DNA of 64,000 bases, from the NCBI GenBank assembly GCA_945876385.1, contig CAMCNU010000006.1:1-64000 (forward strand), given 5' to 3'. The stretch comes from an uncultured Veillonellaceae bacterium. Lineage in GTDB: Bacteria; Bacillota; Negativicutes; Veillonellales; Negativicoccaceae. Positions 18,199 through 27,366 of this stretch are shown here, one piece after another (position 1 is the first letter of the stretch; each line of letters opens with the position of its first letter). Below the pieces are notes generated by a model. That model did not search any database, was not told where the DNA came from, and saw only the letters and a program-made list of their open reading frames with translations. The position numbers and the translations under genes are program-made.

Positions 18199-19176
18199 TT
18201 ATTCACGTGTCCGGTTACGAATCGACACATCTCCCGCCATGACACGTTGTGTACCCTGCGGCGTATCCACCAGTAAACAGCCGTCGGCATCGATATCGCG
18301 TGCCGTGCCGCTGTATGTTTCATTCGGCATGATGACATTGACTTCGCGCCCCAAAGTGACCGAATACGCCCGCCATTCGTCCAAAATCCGCGCGAAACCG
18401 TCACGTTGCGCTTCCGCATACAGCGCTTCGAGCTCGACCAGCACCGCCGCCAGTAACTCCTTGCGCACAACGCGAACGCCTTCCATCATAAACGAAGTCG
18501 CTTTCCCGCGCAACTCCTCCGGCAAATCGACCGGCGCCACGTCCGTATTGATGCCGATCCCCATCACGATATAATGGATTTCCTCCATCGTAGCGTCCAT
18601 TTCCGTCAGGATGCCGACCAGCTTGCGCTCATGCACCAAAATATCGTTCGGCCACTTGATGCCGGCCTCGGTGAGCCCCATCTTGCGAAAGGCGCGAATC
18701 AATGCGACCGCCGCCAGCAGCGTACACTTCGAGGCATCCTGCGGGGCAAACGTCGGCCGCCAAATCACGGAAAACCAAATCCCCTTGCCATACGGTGAAA
18801 ACCAGCCGCGCTGGACGCGCCCGCGGCCGCCGGTCTGCTCTTCCGCGACCACGATGGTCCCGTCCGGTGCCCCTTTGCGAGCCGCCTCCTTGGCGACGGA
18901 ATTCGTCGACGTCATCGCTTCATCATAGATGATGTGGCGTCCCAGCAGCTCGGTCGTCAGTACACTGTTGAGCTCCAGCTCCGTGAGCAGGTTCGGCGCA
19001 TGAATCAACCGATACCCCTTGCGCGTACTCGATTCGAAAATATAGCCGCGTTCTTTCAATACCTTGATATGCTTCCAAATCGCCGTCCGCGATACATGCA
19101 AGTCATCCGATATCTGTTGGCCGGAAACAAATTCCTTGCCCGCATCACGAAAATACTTCAGAATTTTGTTTCTCAC
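18199..19176 (-). CDS. birA: Bifunctional biotin ligase / biotin operon repressor
   Basis: Attaches biotin to carboxylase carrier proteins and, with its N-terminal winged helix, can repress biotin genes. The DNA-binding domain (about 1-60, SGQQISDDLHVSRTAIWKHIK) is followed by the catalytic domain with the biotin-adenylate loop GGRGRVQRGWFSP and KWPNDILV, and a C-terminal SH3-like domain. I choose the GTG at 19176, preceded by AAAGGAGG at eight bases, over the ATG at 19212. That ATG lacks a ribosome binding site and lies only about 11 nt from the predicted transcription start. The product is 325 residues. No biotin-biosynthesis gene is in the window. Confidence 0.93.
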   Translation of the reverse strand: MRNKILKYFRDAGKEFVSGQQISDDLHVSRTAIWKHIKVLKERGYIFESSTRKGYRLIHAPNLLTELELNSVLTTELLGRHIIYDEAMTSTNSVAKEAARKGAPDGTIVVAEEQTGGRGRVQRGWFSPYGKGIWFSVIWRPTFAPQDASKCTLLAAVALIRAFRKMGLTEAGIKWPNDILVHERKLVGILTEMDATMEEIHYIVMGIGINTDVAPVDLPEELRGKATSFMMEGVRVVRKELLAAVLVELEALYAEAQRDGFARILDEWRAYSVTLGREVNVIMPNETYSGTARDIDADGCLLVDTPQGTQRVMAGDVSIRNRTRE

Positions 19177-19229
19177 TCCGTCCGCCTCCTTTGCCGAATG
19201 CGTTCCTTTCATGAAATTTATTCAGTCCA

Positions 19230-19258
19230 ATTATACCGACAGGTTTACAATCTGTCAA
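19230..19258 (-). promoter_or_regulatory. Perfect consensus promoter of birA-coaX-dusB
   Basis: TTGACA (19258-19253), exactly 17 bp, TATAAT (19235-19230) on the minus strand. The inferred transcription start is near 19223. Confidence 0.85.
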
Positions 19259-19276
19259 GCATCGGTCAATATGCAA

Positions 19277-19306
19277 ACACACCCGCTACTCTCGTAGCGG
19301 GTGTGT
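19277..19306 (-). terminator. Terminator of ftsH
   Basis: A 13-bp stem (ACACACCCGCTAC and complement) with loop GAGA on the minus strand, 18 nt past the ftsH stop. The following tract is T-poor (TTGCATATTG), so efficiency is uncertain. Confidence 0.6.
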
Positions 19307-19323
19307 CGTATGCAACTGCCGTA

Positions 19324-21165
19324 TCAGGATTCGCTGTCGGCGCCGTCGTCCGTCACCCCTTCCGGCACGGTCAATTGCCGATACCGGAACAGGTTCCGTA
19401 CTTGTTTGGCGTCGATGGTTTCCACTTCCAGCAGTGCCTGCGCCATCGCATGCAGGACGTCGATATTTTCTTCGAGAATCCGAATCGTGTCGGCATAGGC
19501 TTCCTTGGCCAACCGTTCCATTTCTTCGTCAATCGCCGTCGCGACGTTTTCACCGTAATTGCGTTCCGAGCCGAGTTGCTTGCCGAGGAAAATCTGTTCC
19601 TGATGTTCCCCGAACGTAATCGGACCGAGACGCTGATTCATCCCCCAGCGCATAATCATATTGCGCAAAATCTGGCTGACACGTTCCAAGTCGTTGGACG
19701 CGCCGCTGGAAATTTCATTGAATGCGACCTGCTCGGCGCAACGACCGCCCATCAGGACGCGAATTTCCGCCATCATGTGCGAATAGGTAATGTATGCGCG
19801 CTCTTCTTCCGGCAACATCATGGTATAGCCGCCCGCCTGACCGCGCGGAATAATCGTCACCTTGTGCACCTTGTCCGCATCGGGCAAGACTTCCGCGACG
19901 ATGGCATGCCCCGCTTCATGATACGCCGTAATCCGCCGCTCTTTTTCGCTGACGACGTGGCTGCGGCGTTCCGGCCCGTAGGCCACTTTTTCGCTGGCTT
20001 CTTCGAGTTCGGCCATGCCGATTTTTTTCTTGTTTTGACGCGCCGCCAACAGCGCCGCCTCATTGAGCAGGTTGGCCAAGTCCGCGCCCGTAAAGCCCGG
20101 TGTCTTCTTCGCAATAATCCGCAGGTCGATATCGTCTTCCAACGGTTTGTTGCGCGCGTGTACCTTCAAAATCGCTTCCCGTCCGCGCAAGTCCGGACGA
20201 CCGACGACAACCTGCCGGTCAAAGCGTCCCGGACGAAGAAGCGCCGGGTCGAGTATATCCGGACGGTTTGTCGCGGCCAAGGTGATAATCCCTTCGTTCG
20301 CGCCGAACCCGTCCATCTCGACGAGCAACTGATTCAGCGTCTGTTCCCGTTCGTCATGACCGCCGCCCAAGCCGGAACCGCGCTGGCGCCCGACGGCATC
20401 AATTTCATCGATAAAGACGATACAAGGGGCGTTTTTCTTCGCCTGCGCAAACAAGTCCCGCACACGCGATGCCCCGACACCGACAAACATTTCCACAAAG
20501 TCCGAGCCGCTGATACTGAAGAACGGCACGCCCGCTTCCCCGGCGACTGCTTTCGCCAGCAGGGTTTTGCCCGTCCCCGGAGGGCCGTACAGCAAAATCC
20601 CTTTCGGAATCCGCGCCCCGATGGCGTTGTATTTCTCCGGATACCGCAAGAAGTCCACGACTTCCGCCAGCTCCTGTTTCGCTTCTTCTTCTCCGGCGAC
20701 ATCGGCAAAGGTGACATTGACCTTGCCCTCTTCATGCATTTTGGCGCGGGACTTGCCGAAATTCATGACCCGGCCGCCGCCGCCCTGCGTTTGGTTCATG
20801 ATGAAGAACCAGACTCCGATTAACAGTAAAATCGGGAGCAGGCTGGTCAGCATGCTCATCCACCACGACGGCTGTTCCGGCGGCTTGGCCTGAATGGTCA
20901 CGCCGTTGTCCCGCAATGCCGGCAACAACTGCAAATCATTGTCCGGCGCATACGTGCTGAACTCGGTGCCGTTCTTCAATTTCCCCGTGATGGAGTTTTT
21001 CGTCATAATGACGTAATCTACATTGTGTTCCTGCACTTGTGTCAGGAAATTGGAATAGGTCAGATCCGCTTTTTTCTCCGGTGTTTCGATGAAGTTGCTC
21101 ACGACCGAAACTCCGATGATAATAATTAGAACCCACAGGCTGACGCTTCGTATAAATCGATTCAA
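19324..21165 (-). CDS. ftsH: Membrane AAA+ zinc protease FtsH
   Basis: An ATP-dependent protease degrading membrane and short-lived regulatory proteins. Two N-terminal membrane segments ([29 protein letters not shown]) flank a periplasmic domain. The AAA+ module has Walker A GPPGTGKT, Walker B IVFIDEID and the SRH ([18 protein letters not shown]). The zinc site is HEAGH with a downstream acidic ligand. I place the start at the TTG at 21165 (MNRFIRSVS), since AAAGGGG stands eight bases upstream. The ATG at 21189 has no ribosome binding site. The product is about 613 residues. It lies downstream of tilS-hpt with its own promoter, a common Firmicute order. Confidence 0.95.
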   Translation of the reverse strand: MNRFIRSVSLWVLIIIIGVSVVSNFIETPEKKADLTYSNFLTQVQEHNVDYVIMTKNSITGKLKNGTEFSTYAPDNDLQLLPALRDNGVTIQAKPPEQPSWWMSMLTSLLPILLLIGVWFFIMNQTQGGGGRVMNFGKSRAKMHEEGKVNVTFADVAGEEEAKQELAEVVDFLRYPEKYNAIGARIPKGILLYGPPGTGKTLLAKAVAGEAGVPFFSISGSDFVEMFVGVGASRVRDLFAQAKKNAPCIVFIDEIDAVGRQRGSGLGGGHDEREQTLNQLLVEMDGFGANEGIITLAATNRPDILDPALLRPGRFDRQVVVGRPDLRGREAILKVHARNKPLEDDIDLRIIAKKTPGFTGADLANLLNEAALLAARQNKKKIGMAELEEASEKVAYGPERRSHVVSEKERRITAYHEAGHAIVAEVLPDADKVHKVTIIPRGQAGGYTMMLPEEERAYITYSHMMAEIRVLMGGRCAEQVAFNEISSGASNDLERVSQILRNMIMRWGMNQRLGPITFGEHQEQIFLGKQLGSERNYGENVATAIDEEMERLAKEAYADTIRILEENIDVLHAMAQALLEVETIDAKQVRNLFRYRQLTVPEGVTDDGADSES

Positions 21166-21220
21166 TCTCGTACCCCTTTCCGGATGCATTTGGCGTACAA
21201 CAATCGTACGCTGTTAATCT

Positions 21221-21249
21221 ATCTTACCATACCGTTTTTTTTTTGACAA
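21221..21249 (-). promoter_or_regulatory. Promoter of ftsH
   Basis: TTGTCA (21249-21244), 17-bp spacer containing a ten-A run, TAAGAT (21226-21221) extended by TGG. It lies in the 60-bp gap after hpt. Confidence 0.6.
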
Positions 21250-21252
21250 CGA

Positions 21253-21792
21253 TTATGATTGATAGCATTCCGGCTTGAGTACACCGACAAACGGCCAGTG
21301 GCGATCGTGTTCATTAAAATCGAGACCGTAGCCGACCACAAATTCGTCCGGTACTTCAAACCCGACATAACGGACAGCGACATCCACCTTGCGCCGTTCC
21401 GGTTTACTCAAGAGCGTAGCGATTTCGACCGAGGCCGCGCCCCGATGCGCCAGCAGGCGTTGCAAATGGTACAGCGTCGATCCCGTATCGACAATATCTT
21501 CCACAATCAGGACATCACGTCCGCGGATATCGACCGCCAAATCTTTCAGCAAGGTGATGGTCCCGTCGGACGAGGTCTTGTTGCCGTAGCTGGACACACT
21601 GATGAAGTCAATCGTGAGCGGCATGCGGATTTGGCGCATCAAATCGGCCATAAACACGACCGAGCCTTTCAAAATCCCGACCAGCACCAAATCTTTCCCC
21701 GCATAGTCGCGGGTGATGTCCGCCCCCAGCTCCGCGACACGCGTACGGATTTCGTCTTCCGTCACCAATACCTTTTCAATCCGTTCCTTCAT
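21253..21792 (-). CDS. hpt: Hypoxanthine phosphoribosyltransferase
   Basis: Purine salvage: converts hypoxanthine or guanine plus PRPP to IMP or GMP. The 179-residue protein has the flexible-loop region (SSYGNKTSSDG), the PRPP signature VLIVEDIVDTGSTL and the C-terminal base site (VGYGLDFNEHDR). The start at 21792 (MKERIEKVL) has GGAGGATG upstream. The upstream open frame belongs to tilS, which it overlaps by 17 bp. The pair tilS-hpt upstream of ftsH is conserved in Firmicutes. Confidence 0.96.
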   Translation of the reverse strand: MKERIEKVLVTEDEIRTRVAELGADITRDYAGKDLVLVGILKGSVVFMADLMRQIRMPLTIDFISVSSYGNKTSSDGTITLLKDLAVDIRGRDVLIVEDIVDTGSTLYHLQRLLAHRGAASVEIATLLSKPERRKVDVAVRYVGFEVPDEFVVGYGLDFNEHDRHWPFVGVLKPECYQS

Positions 21793-23143
21793 CTTGCATC
21801 CTCCTTCGATCTCCGATTGCCCAATACGGCCCCGGTTCGTCCGGCACCGACACCCCTTGCCAGTACCCGAACGCACAGTAGATTCGGCGGTCATCCGCCA
21901 ACAGGATAATGCCGTCGCGTTCGCCGCGCGGCACTTTATGATTAATCAACCAGTCTTTCCATTTTTGCGTGCCGACCCGCGGCAAGACAATCCGGTCTCC
22001 CGGGCGACGTGTCCGCAGACACAGGCGGCCGCACACTGCGGCGACGGGGATATTGATAGCACCGTCGGGCTCGTCGCTGCGACGCACGCGGACGCGCACC
22101 GGTCCCAATACCAGTGTATCCGTTTCCCCCGCCGCGGCCGAAGCGATGTCACACCGCGGCGCTACGGGTTGCCGGCGCGCCGTCAGGCGATGCGCCTCCA
22201 CCTCCCAATACAGACCGCGTGCCGCATAACGTGCGCCCGTGCGCCCCTCCCGCCAGAGCGTCACAATCGTTTCCGTCTGGCGGGCGTCGGGAGTCGCCTG
22301 CACGCAATCGGTATAGACCCGCCGCACGACATGCCGGCACAGCGCCGTGTGCCACACCGCCGGACGCGGCAGACTCACGCCCGCCGCCGTCACCGTCGCA
22401 TGCTCGCGCCACCACGAGTCCGTCAGCGTATCCGCCCAGTCGGTTTCCTCACGCATAATGGCCGCCAAGCGGCACAGCCCCGCACGCAAGTTGGGATTGT
22501 ATTGCGCCAAGTAGGGCAATACGTCATGCCGCAGCGCGTTGCGCAAGTAGGCCGTATCCGTATTCGTTTCATCCGTACACGGCAGGTACGGACAGTACGC
22601 GGCCAAGTAGGCGTCAATCTCCGCGCGTGTCACCCCCAAGAGCGGGCGCACAATCCGCCCCGACCGCGGCAACATCCCCCGCAGACCGCGCGGCCCCGTC
22701 CCGCGCAACAAATGGTGCAGGACCGTCTCCGCCTGGTCGTCGGCATGATGGGCGACCGCGATATATGCGTAGCCTTCCGCCTCGGCGACCGCCGTCAGCG
22801 CCCGATAGCGCAAGACACGCGCCGCCGTTTCCGTCGATTCGCCCGTTTCTTTTCTCCGCTTAGGGACGTCGACATGGCGAATATAGACAGGCACTCCCTG
22901 CTCACGCCCGATTCGCTCGACGTACGCCGCCTCCGCATCCGCCGCCGCCCGCAGGTGATGATGGACATAGACCACCCCCGCCTGCACCTGTCCGCGGCGC
23001 ATCTCAGCGATGAGCCACCCAAGCAGCGCCAGCGAATCCGGGCCGCCGCTGCAGGCCGCCAGTATCCGCGCACCGGTCGGCCACAAACGCTCGCGTGCGA
23101 CCGTCGCCGCGACCTTCTTCTCAAACGCCGTCGGGTCGTCCAT
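21776..23143 (-). CDS. tilS: tRNA(Ile)-lysidine synthetase
   Basis: Modifies C34 of the tRNA-Ile CAU anticodon to lysidine so that AUA is read as isoleucine. The N-terminal PP-loop ATPase domain carries SGGPDSLALL (about 32-41), HHHLR and HHADDQAETVLHHLLRGTG. Central and C-terminal TilS substrate-binding regions follow, with RRPGDRIVLP, KWKDWLINHKVPRGERD and the terminal GYWQG. The start at 23143 (MDDPTAF) has GGGAG upstream. The ATG at 23179 lies deeper in ppx without a ribosome binding site. It overlaps ppx by 23 bp and hpt by 17 bp. Confidence 0.93.
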   Translation of the reverse strand: MDDPTAFEKKVAATVARERLWPTGARILAACSGGPDSLALLGWLIAEMRRGQVQAGVVYVHHHLRAAADAEAAYVERIGREQGVPVYIRHVDVPKRRKETGESTETAARVLRYRALTAVAEAEGYAYIAVAHHADDQAETVLHHLLRGTGPRGLRGMLPRSGRIVRPLLGVTRAEIDAYLAAYCPYLPCTDETNTDTAYLRNALRHDVLPYLAQYNPNLRAGLCRLAAIMREETDWADTLTDSWWREHATVTAAGVSLPRPAVWHTALCRHVVRRVYTDCVQATPDARQTETIVTLWREGRTGARYAARGLYWEVEAHRLTARRQPVAPRCDIASAAAGETDTLVLGPVRVRVRRSDEPDGAINIPVAAVCGRLCLRTRRPGDRIVLPRVGTQKWKDWLINHKVPRGERDGIILLADDRRIYCAFGYWQGVSVPDEPGPYWAIGDRRRMQDEGTD

Positions 23144-24026
23144 ACGTCTCCCACCAGACGCCTTCCAACAAGTCTTCATCGCTGACCGCCAGCTCCGGCA
23201 GAGCGAAATATTCCATCAGGCTTTCGGCAATCACGACACCGGCCACGATGATATCCGCCCGCTCCGGCTGCAGTCCCGGCAATTCCCGCCGCTGTTCATA
23301 GGACAACAGCGCCAACCGATGCAGCAATTCCTGTACCGTTTCATACGACAGACGGTAGCCCTGCACCTTCGCCGCATCGTACGGCTCCAGCTCCTGCACG
23401 ATGGCCGCCATGGACGTCACCGTACCGCCGACCCCGATCCAACGGCTGATGCCCTGCACCTCGTCGGACTTCTCCGCCAGCACGGCAAAGCAGTGCTTTT
23501 TGAGCTCACCGATACCGCGGGCGGTCATCATATCAAAATCGCGACTGCCCCGCACCGCGCCGAGCGGCATGCTGACCGCCACGCCGAGCTCGCCGCTGAA
23601 GCCGACCGCGATTTCCGTACTGCCGCCGCCGATATCGACGACGCCCGTCATCGTCGGACTGCCCTGCGCCGCCCCCAAGTAGCTGTAGCGCGCTTCTTCT
23701 TCACCGTCGATAATGCGCACCGGCGCGCCGATGAGTTCCCCCAGCTCGACGGCAAACTCCGCTCCGTCGGCTGCCTCGCGCAAGGCATTTGTCCCGACTG
23801 CCGTCACCGTGACCGCGCCGCAGTCCTTGGCGACGGCGACCAGCTCCGCCACGCCCTCGCAGGTCCGCAAACGAGCCGCTTCGCCCAGACGCTCGCCCCG
23901 TTTCAATCCGTCCCCCAGGCGCGTCGTCCGGATGGTTTTGCAAATCGTTTGCCGGCCCTGTGCGGACGCCTCCGCCACCAACAGCCGCGTCGAATTCGTA
24001 CCGATATCTAAAACGGCTTGTCTCAT
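23121..24026 (-). CDS. Ppx/GppA-family exopolyphosphatase or pppGpp phosphatase
   Basis: An ASKHA-fold phosphohydrolase of 301 residues. It shows phosphate 1 DIGTNSTRLLV at the N-terminus, AVGTNALREAADG, the EEEARYSYLGA catalytic glutamate region, phosphate 2 DIGGGSTEIAVG and GVGGTVTSMAA. It lacks the C-terminal HD-like extension of long Ppx enzymes, so it is the short form. Whether polyphosphate or pppGpp is the substrate cannot be decided. Its ribosome binding site (AGGAGGAG) directly follows the T-run of the terminator of the upstream S1-domain gene, so expression may depend on read-through. Confidence 0.88.
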   Translation of the reverse strand: MRQAVLDIGTNSTRLLVAEASAQGRQTICKTIRTTRLGDGLKRGERLGEAARLRTCEGVAELVAVAKDCGAVTVTAVGTNALREAADGAEFAVELGELIGAPVRIIDGEEEARYSYLGAAQGSPTMTGVVDIGGGSTEIAVGFSGELGVAVSMPLGAVRGSRDFDMMTARGIGELKKHCFAVLAEKSDEVQGISRWIGVGGTVTSMAAIVQELEPYDAAKVQGYRLSYETVQELLHRLALLSYEQRRELPGLQPERADIIVAGVVIAESLMEYFALPELAVSDEDLLEGVWWETYGRPDGV

Positions 24027-24040
24027 ACTCTCCTCCTAAT

Positions 24041-24065
24041 AAAAAAGCATCCCCGCGGGATGCTT
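24041..24065 (-). terminator. Terminator between the S1-domain gene and ppx
   Basis: A 9-bp stem AAGCATCCC / GGGATGCTT with loop GCG, followed by TTTTTTATT on the minus strand. It ends 15 nt before the ppx start codon. Confidence 0.85.
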
Positions 24066-24072
24066 CCTCCAA

Positions 24073-24519
24073 TCAATCGGAACGACGCGCCCCTCGTCCG
24101 CCACGTTTGGATTCCGTATTACGTTTCAAATCACTGAGCCGTTCGTCGCTGTCCTTGAGAAAACGACTGAGCTTGTCTTCAAACGACATGGCTCCCATCG
24201 GTTTGCGGCGCGGCGGGCGATTGCTCATTCCCGATGTATGCTGCTCATGTTCGTTTCGCCGAAAATTCGGTCGGGAATCCGGGCGTTCCTGTGCTTGTTT
24301 CATGGACAACCCGATTTTCCCCTTGTCGTCCATCGACATCACCTTGACGCGCACCTTGTCCCCCACCTTGACGTAATCGGACACCTCATTGACATACTCA
24401 TGGGCCACTTCGGACACATGTACCAAACCGACTTTTTTATCCGCGAGCTCGACAAACGCCCCGAACTTGGCGACCCCGGTTACGACACCTTCTACAACTG
24501 CCCCTACTTCTACGCTCAT
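24073..24519 (-). CDS. S1 RNA-binding domain protein (general stress protein 13 / YugI type)
   Basis: Residues 1-75 form a single S1 OB-fold (VGAVVEGVVTGVAKFGAFVEL ... GDKVRVKVMSMDDKGKIGLSMK). The remaining residues are a basic, Arg/Asn-rich disordered tail ending RGGRGARRSD. Proteins of this type bind RNA or ribosomes, and some regulate translation. It sits between divIC and ppx, a position where Firmicute genomes often carry a single-S1 gene. The product is 148 residues. The exact role is not evident from sequence. Confidence 0.85.
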   Translation of the reverse strand: MSVEVGAVVEGVVTGVAKFGAFVELADKKVGLVHVSEVAHEYVNEVSDYVKVGDKVRVKVMSMDDKGKIGLSMKQAQERPDSRPNFRRNEHEQHTSGMSNRPPRRKPMGAMSFEDKLSRFLKDSDERLSDLKRNTESKRGGRGARRSD

Positions 24520-24587
24520 GCGAAACGAACATCCTCCTTAAAATAATGTACCTTAATTATACGAAAATATGCGCCTCTATGCAACTT

Positions 24588-24905
24588 TTAGCGGACATAC
24601 GGCACTTCATCTTCCTTCACCAACCCCAACTGCTCGCGCGCTTCCTTTTCAATCTGCTGCGGATCCTGATAGCGCGCTTCTTCTTCCTTGAGCAGCTGCT
24701 GCTCATGTAGCAGCTGTTGCTCCTGCGCGCGCGCCCGCTCCAGCTCCTGCCACGCCTGCCAATAATCGTAACCCAGAAACGCCAGACGCCCTACGACTAT
24801 CACCAGCAAAATATACGCCACCTTCCAACCCCAGTGTGACGATGTAGCGGCATGCGAACGCGGACGGCGCCGCGACGGACGCTGCGGCGGCAATGAAGAA
24901 TTCAT
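24588..24905 (-). CDS. divIC: Septum formation initiator family protein (DivIC/FtsB)
   Basis: A small bitopic division protein expected to pair with DivIB/FtsQ and FtsL. The 105 residues contain a short basic cytoplasmic N-terminus (RPSRRRPRSH), one transmembrane helix (VAYILLVIVVGRLAFLG, about 29-45) and a periplasmic coiled coil rich in Glu/Gln (ELERARAQEQQLLHEQQLL), then the family ending REQLGLVKEDEVPY. The start has AAAGGAG upstream. It lies upstream of the S1-domain gene, as in other Firmicutes. Confidence 0.9.
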   Translation of the reverse strand: MNSSLPPQRPSRRRPRSHAATSSHWGWKVAYILLVIVVGRLAFLGYDYWQAWQELERARAQEQQLLHEQQLLKEEEARYQDPQQIEKEAREQLGLVKEDEVPYVR

Positions 24906-24983
24906 AGGCGACTCCTTTCCCGTAATGTATGTTCATTTTACCACAATTGCACGAGCGGTAGGCGATTTCCGTCAGTTTCCATA

Positions 24984-25014
24984 AAAAAATCACTCTCCGC
25001 AGAGAGTGATTTTT
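24984..25014 (-). terminator. Terminator of the rplJL operon
   Basis: Stem AAAAATCACTCTC with its complement around a 4-nt loop, followed by T residues on the minus strand, 15 nt past the rplL stop. Confidence 0.9.
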
Positions 25015-25028
25015 CCTATCGTCTTGCC

Positions 25029-25397
25029 TTATTTCAATTCGATGGTCGCGCCCGCTTCTTCAAGCTGTGCTTTGAGTGCATCGGCATCCGCTTTGGCAAC
25101 GCCTTCTTTGACTGCCGCCGGAGCACCGTCAACCAACGCTTTGGCTTCTTTCAAGCCCAGGCCGGTCGCTTCGCGAACGACTTTGATGACATTGATTTTG
25201 CTGGCGCCGACATCTTTCAAGATGACGTCAAATTCGGTTTTTTCTTCCGCTGCGCCGCCCGCTGCCGGAGCCGCCGCCGCAACCGCTACCGGAGCCGCTG
25301 CCGAAACACCGAATTTTTCTTCCATTGCTTTTACGAGTTCGGACAATTCGAGTACCGACATCTCTTCAATTGCTTGCATAATTTCTTCTTTAGTCAT
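25029..25397 (-). CDS. rplL: Ribosomal protein bL12 (L7/L12)
   Basis: The flexible stalk protein of the 50S subunit that recruits translation GTPases. The 122 residues show the dimerising N-terminus ([18 protein letters not shown]), the Ala-rich hinge ([14 protein letters not shown]) and the conserved C-terminal domain ([20 protein letters not shown] ... [12 protein letters not shown]). The start at 25397 has AGGAGGG upstream; eight extra codons in the open frame are ignored. It is last in the rplK-rplA-rplJ-rplL series. Confidence 0.98.
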   Translation of the reverse strand: MTKEEIMQAIEEMSVLELSELVKAMEEKFGVSAAAPVAVAAAAPAAGGAAEEKTEFDVILKDVGASKINVIKVVREATGLGLKEAKALVDGAPAAVKEGVAKADADALKAQLEEAGATIELK

Positions 25398-25432
25398 GAT
25401 AATTTCCCTCCTACAGGTCAATACTTATGCGC

Positions 25433-25963
25433 TCATGCGCTTTCTTTTTGTTTGCGAATCGCTTCCAATACATATACCAGGTTCAAGACGTTGCCGTTCA
25501 GGCAGCGGACAAAACCGGTAATCGGGGCTTGCATACTGCCCACCACTTTGGCGAGCAGGACATCCCGGCTCGGCAGGTCGGCCAATTCTTTGACCGCATC
25601 CAGTCCGACCATTTGCCCGTCGAGCAAGCCGGCTTTCATCGTAATGGCAGTGCTCTTCGATTCATCCAAGAACTCTTTCAACGCTTTTGCCGGAGCAACC
25701 GCGTCCGTATCCGATACCGCCAATGCGTTCGGGCCGTGCAATTCGTCGGCAAAATTGTCCAAACCGAGTTCACGGGCCGCAATCGCCGTCAACGTATTTT
25801 TGATGACGTGGTAGCGGACATTGTGTGCCAAGAACTTCCGACGCAATTCCGTCGCCGCCGCGACCGTCAGACCGCTGTACTCAACGAGCACTGCGCCTTT
25901 GGCGGATTCGAGTTCCGCTTTCATATCCGCGACAATCTGTTCTTTTTCCACGCGTGTGGCCAT
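25433..25963 (-). CDS. rplJ: Ribosomal protein uL10
   Basis: Anchors L7/L12 dimers to 23S rRNA. The 176-residue protein shows the rRNA-binding N-terminal domain (KGAVLVEYSGLTVAAATELR, VRYHVIKNTLTAIAA) and the C-terminal helix that binds L12 dimers (NGNVLNLVYVLEAIRKQK). The start at 25963 (MATRVEKEQ) has AGGAGGTG upstream. It is preceded by an L10 leader with an attenuator, so autogenous control by L10(L12)4 is likely. Confidence 0.98.
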   Translation of the reverse strand: MATRVEKEQIVADMKAELESAKGAVLVEYSGLTVAAATELRRKFLAHNVRYHVIKNTLTAIAARELGLDNFADELHGPNALAVSDTDAVAPAKALKEFLDESKSTAITMKAGLLDGQMVGLDAVKELADLPSRDVLLAKVVGSMQAPITGFVRCLNGNVLNLVYVLEAIRKQKESA

Positions 25964-26124
25964 GTAAACACCTCCTTTGTCATGAGTTGTATTTAGCACA
26001 TTAGCCGTAAAAAACGACCTCGTAATACGAGGTCGCGTACCGATCCTGATCGGTACTCAGCCTCGGGTGGCGGGCCATGCCCATTACAGATACCACCGGT
26101 CTTAAGCTAAGTGTAAATAGTAAA
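25964..26124 (-). promoter_or_regulatory. Ribosomal protein L10 leader with attenuator
   Basis: Between rplA and rplJ. On the minus strand it contains the kinked L10-binding signature (AAGACCGGTGG ... CCCGAGG, 26110-26050), a stem (GAGTACCGATC / GATCGGTAC) and a perfect terminator hairpin CGACCTCGTA / TACGAGGTCG followed by TTTTTT (26035-26009). The known mechanism in Firmicutes is L10-L12 binding that promotes termination before rplJL. Confidence 0.85.
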
Positions 26125-26829
26125 TTATTCTTTCGGCGCCGCCATTTTGGCTTGGTCCAGACGTACGCCCGGTCCCATCGTCGCACTCAGTGTGACCGTC
26201 TTCATGTACTGCCCTTTGACAGTAGACGGACGCGCTTTGAGAATGCGGTCGAAAATCGCCCGTGCGTTCTCGGCCAGCTGTTCGTCGCCGAAGGACGCCT
26301 TGCCGATGGATACTTGAATATTGCCCGCTTTATCCGCGCGATATTCAATCTTACCGGCTTTGACTTCGCCGATTGCTTTGGCGACATCCATCGTGACCGT
26401 ACCGACTTTCGGGTTCGGCATCAAGCCTTTCGGGCCCAATACTTTACCGAGTCGGCCGACGATGGCCATCATATCCGGTGTCGCAATGACGACATCGAAA
26501 TCAAACCAGCCGCCTTGGATTTTCGGGAGCAATTCTTCCCCGCCGACATAATCGGCACCGGCCTGCTCCGCTTCATCCACTTTGGCACCTTTGGCAAAGA
26601 CGAGGACTTTCTTCGTTTTGCCGGTACCGTGCGGCAATACCATCGCACCGCGAATCTGCTGATCCGCATACTTCGGATCGATATTCAGGTTGAATACCAT
26701 GTCTACCGATTCATCAAAATTTGCCGTCGCTGTTTTCTTTACCAGCGCCACCGCTTCGTCCAGCGTATACTTTTGGTCACGATCGACGAGCGCGGAGGCG
26801 GCGGCATATTTCTTGCTCATTTTTGCCAT
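26125..26829 (-). CDS. rplA: Ribosomal protein uL1
   Basis: The L1-stalk protein of the large subunit, involved in release of deacylated tRNA. Full length (234 residues), with [19 protein letters not shown] at the N-terminus, the [14 protein letters not shown] segment, the signature [22 protein letters not shown] and [19 protein letters not shown]. It has the normal Firmicute position after rplK. L1 can repress its own operon by binding the mRNA upstream of rplK. Confidence 0.98.
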   Translation of the reverse strand: MAKMSKKYAAASALVDRDQKYTLDEAVALVKKTATANFDESVDMVFNLNIDPKYADQQIRGAMVLPHGTGKTKKVLVFAKGAKVDEAEQAGADYVGGEELLPKIQGGWFDFDVVIATPDMMAIVGRLGKVLGPKGLMPNPKVGTVTMDVAKAIGEVKAGKIEYRADKAGNIQVSIGKASFGDEQLAENARAIFDRILKARPSTVKGQYMKTVTLSATMGPGVRLDQAKMAAPKE

Positions 26830-26861
26830 AATTCCTCCTCGAGAGAAACTCTCTTCTTCGC

Positions 26862-27287
26862 TTATTCTTTAATCGTAATCCCCATGCTGCGAGCGGTGCC
26901 TTTGACCATTTCCATCGCGGCTTCCACCGTGTTGGCGTTCAGGTCGGGCATCTTCGTTTCCGCAATTTCACGGACCTGCTGTTCCGTGACGCTGCCGACT
27001 TTGTTTTTGTTCGGCTCACCGGACGCTTTTTCCAGGCCGGCCGCTTTTTTGAGCAGTACGGCCGCCGGCGGCGTCTTGGTAATAAAGGTAAAGGAACGGT
27101 CGTCATAGACGGTAATTTCTACCGGGATAATCAGACCCGTCTGCTGTGCCGTGCGGGCATTGAAATCCTGGACAAATGCCATGATGTTAATCCCTGCCTG
27201 ACCGAGAGCCGGTCCGACCGGCGGTGCCGGTGTGGCTTTCCCCGCTTCGACTTGCAGTTTTACCATTTTTGCTACTTTTTTTGCCAT
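26862..27287 (-). CDS. rplK: Ribosomal protein uL11
   Basis: Component of the GTPase-associated centre. It has 141 residues, with the N-terminal domain [30 protein letters not shown] and the rRNA-binding C-terminal domain ending [11 protein letters not shown]. An AAGGAGGTG ribosome binding site precedes the ATG. It follows nusG by 79 bp and precedes rplA by 32 bp. Confidence 0.98.
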   Translation of the reverse strand: MAKKVAKMVKLQVEAGKATPAPPVGPALGQAGINIMAFVQDFNARTAQQTGLIIPVEITVYDDRSFTFITKTPPAAVLLKKAAGLEKASGEPNKNKVGSVTEQQVREIAETKMPDLNANTVEAAMEMVKGTARSMGITIKE

Positions 27288-27366
27288 GTCTTACACCTCC
27301 TTACGTGGTAAGATGTGGTGCCTGCGGACTGTTACGTCCTCCCACCCGCACTCCGTACGGAGCACG
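27288..27366 (-). promoter_or_regulatory. Possible L1-responsive leader before rplK
   Basis: The 79-nt gap between nusG and rplK holds a GCTCCGTACGGAGTGC hairpin and a GTGGGAGGACGTAACAG ... CACCACAT element just before the ribosome binding site. A similar GTGGGAGG/ACCAC element precedes rplK in other Firmicutes and resembles the rRNA site of L1. This is inference from pattern only. Confidence 0.4.

Noticed and set aside
19176-19212. ATG at 19212 as the birA start
   Set aside because: It lacks a ribosome binding site and lies about 11 nt from the predicted transcription start. The GTG at 19176 has AAAGGAGG at good spacing.
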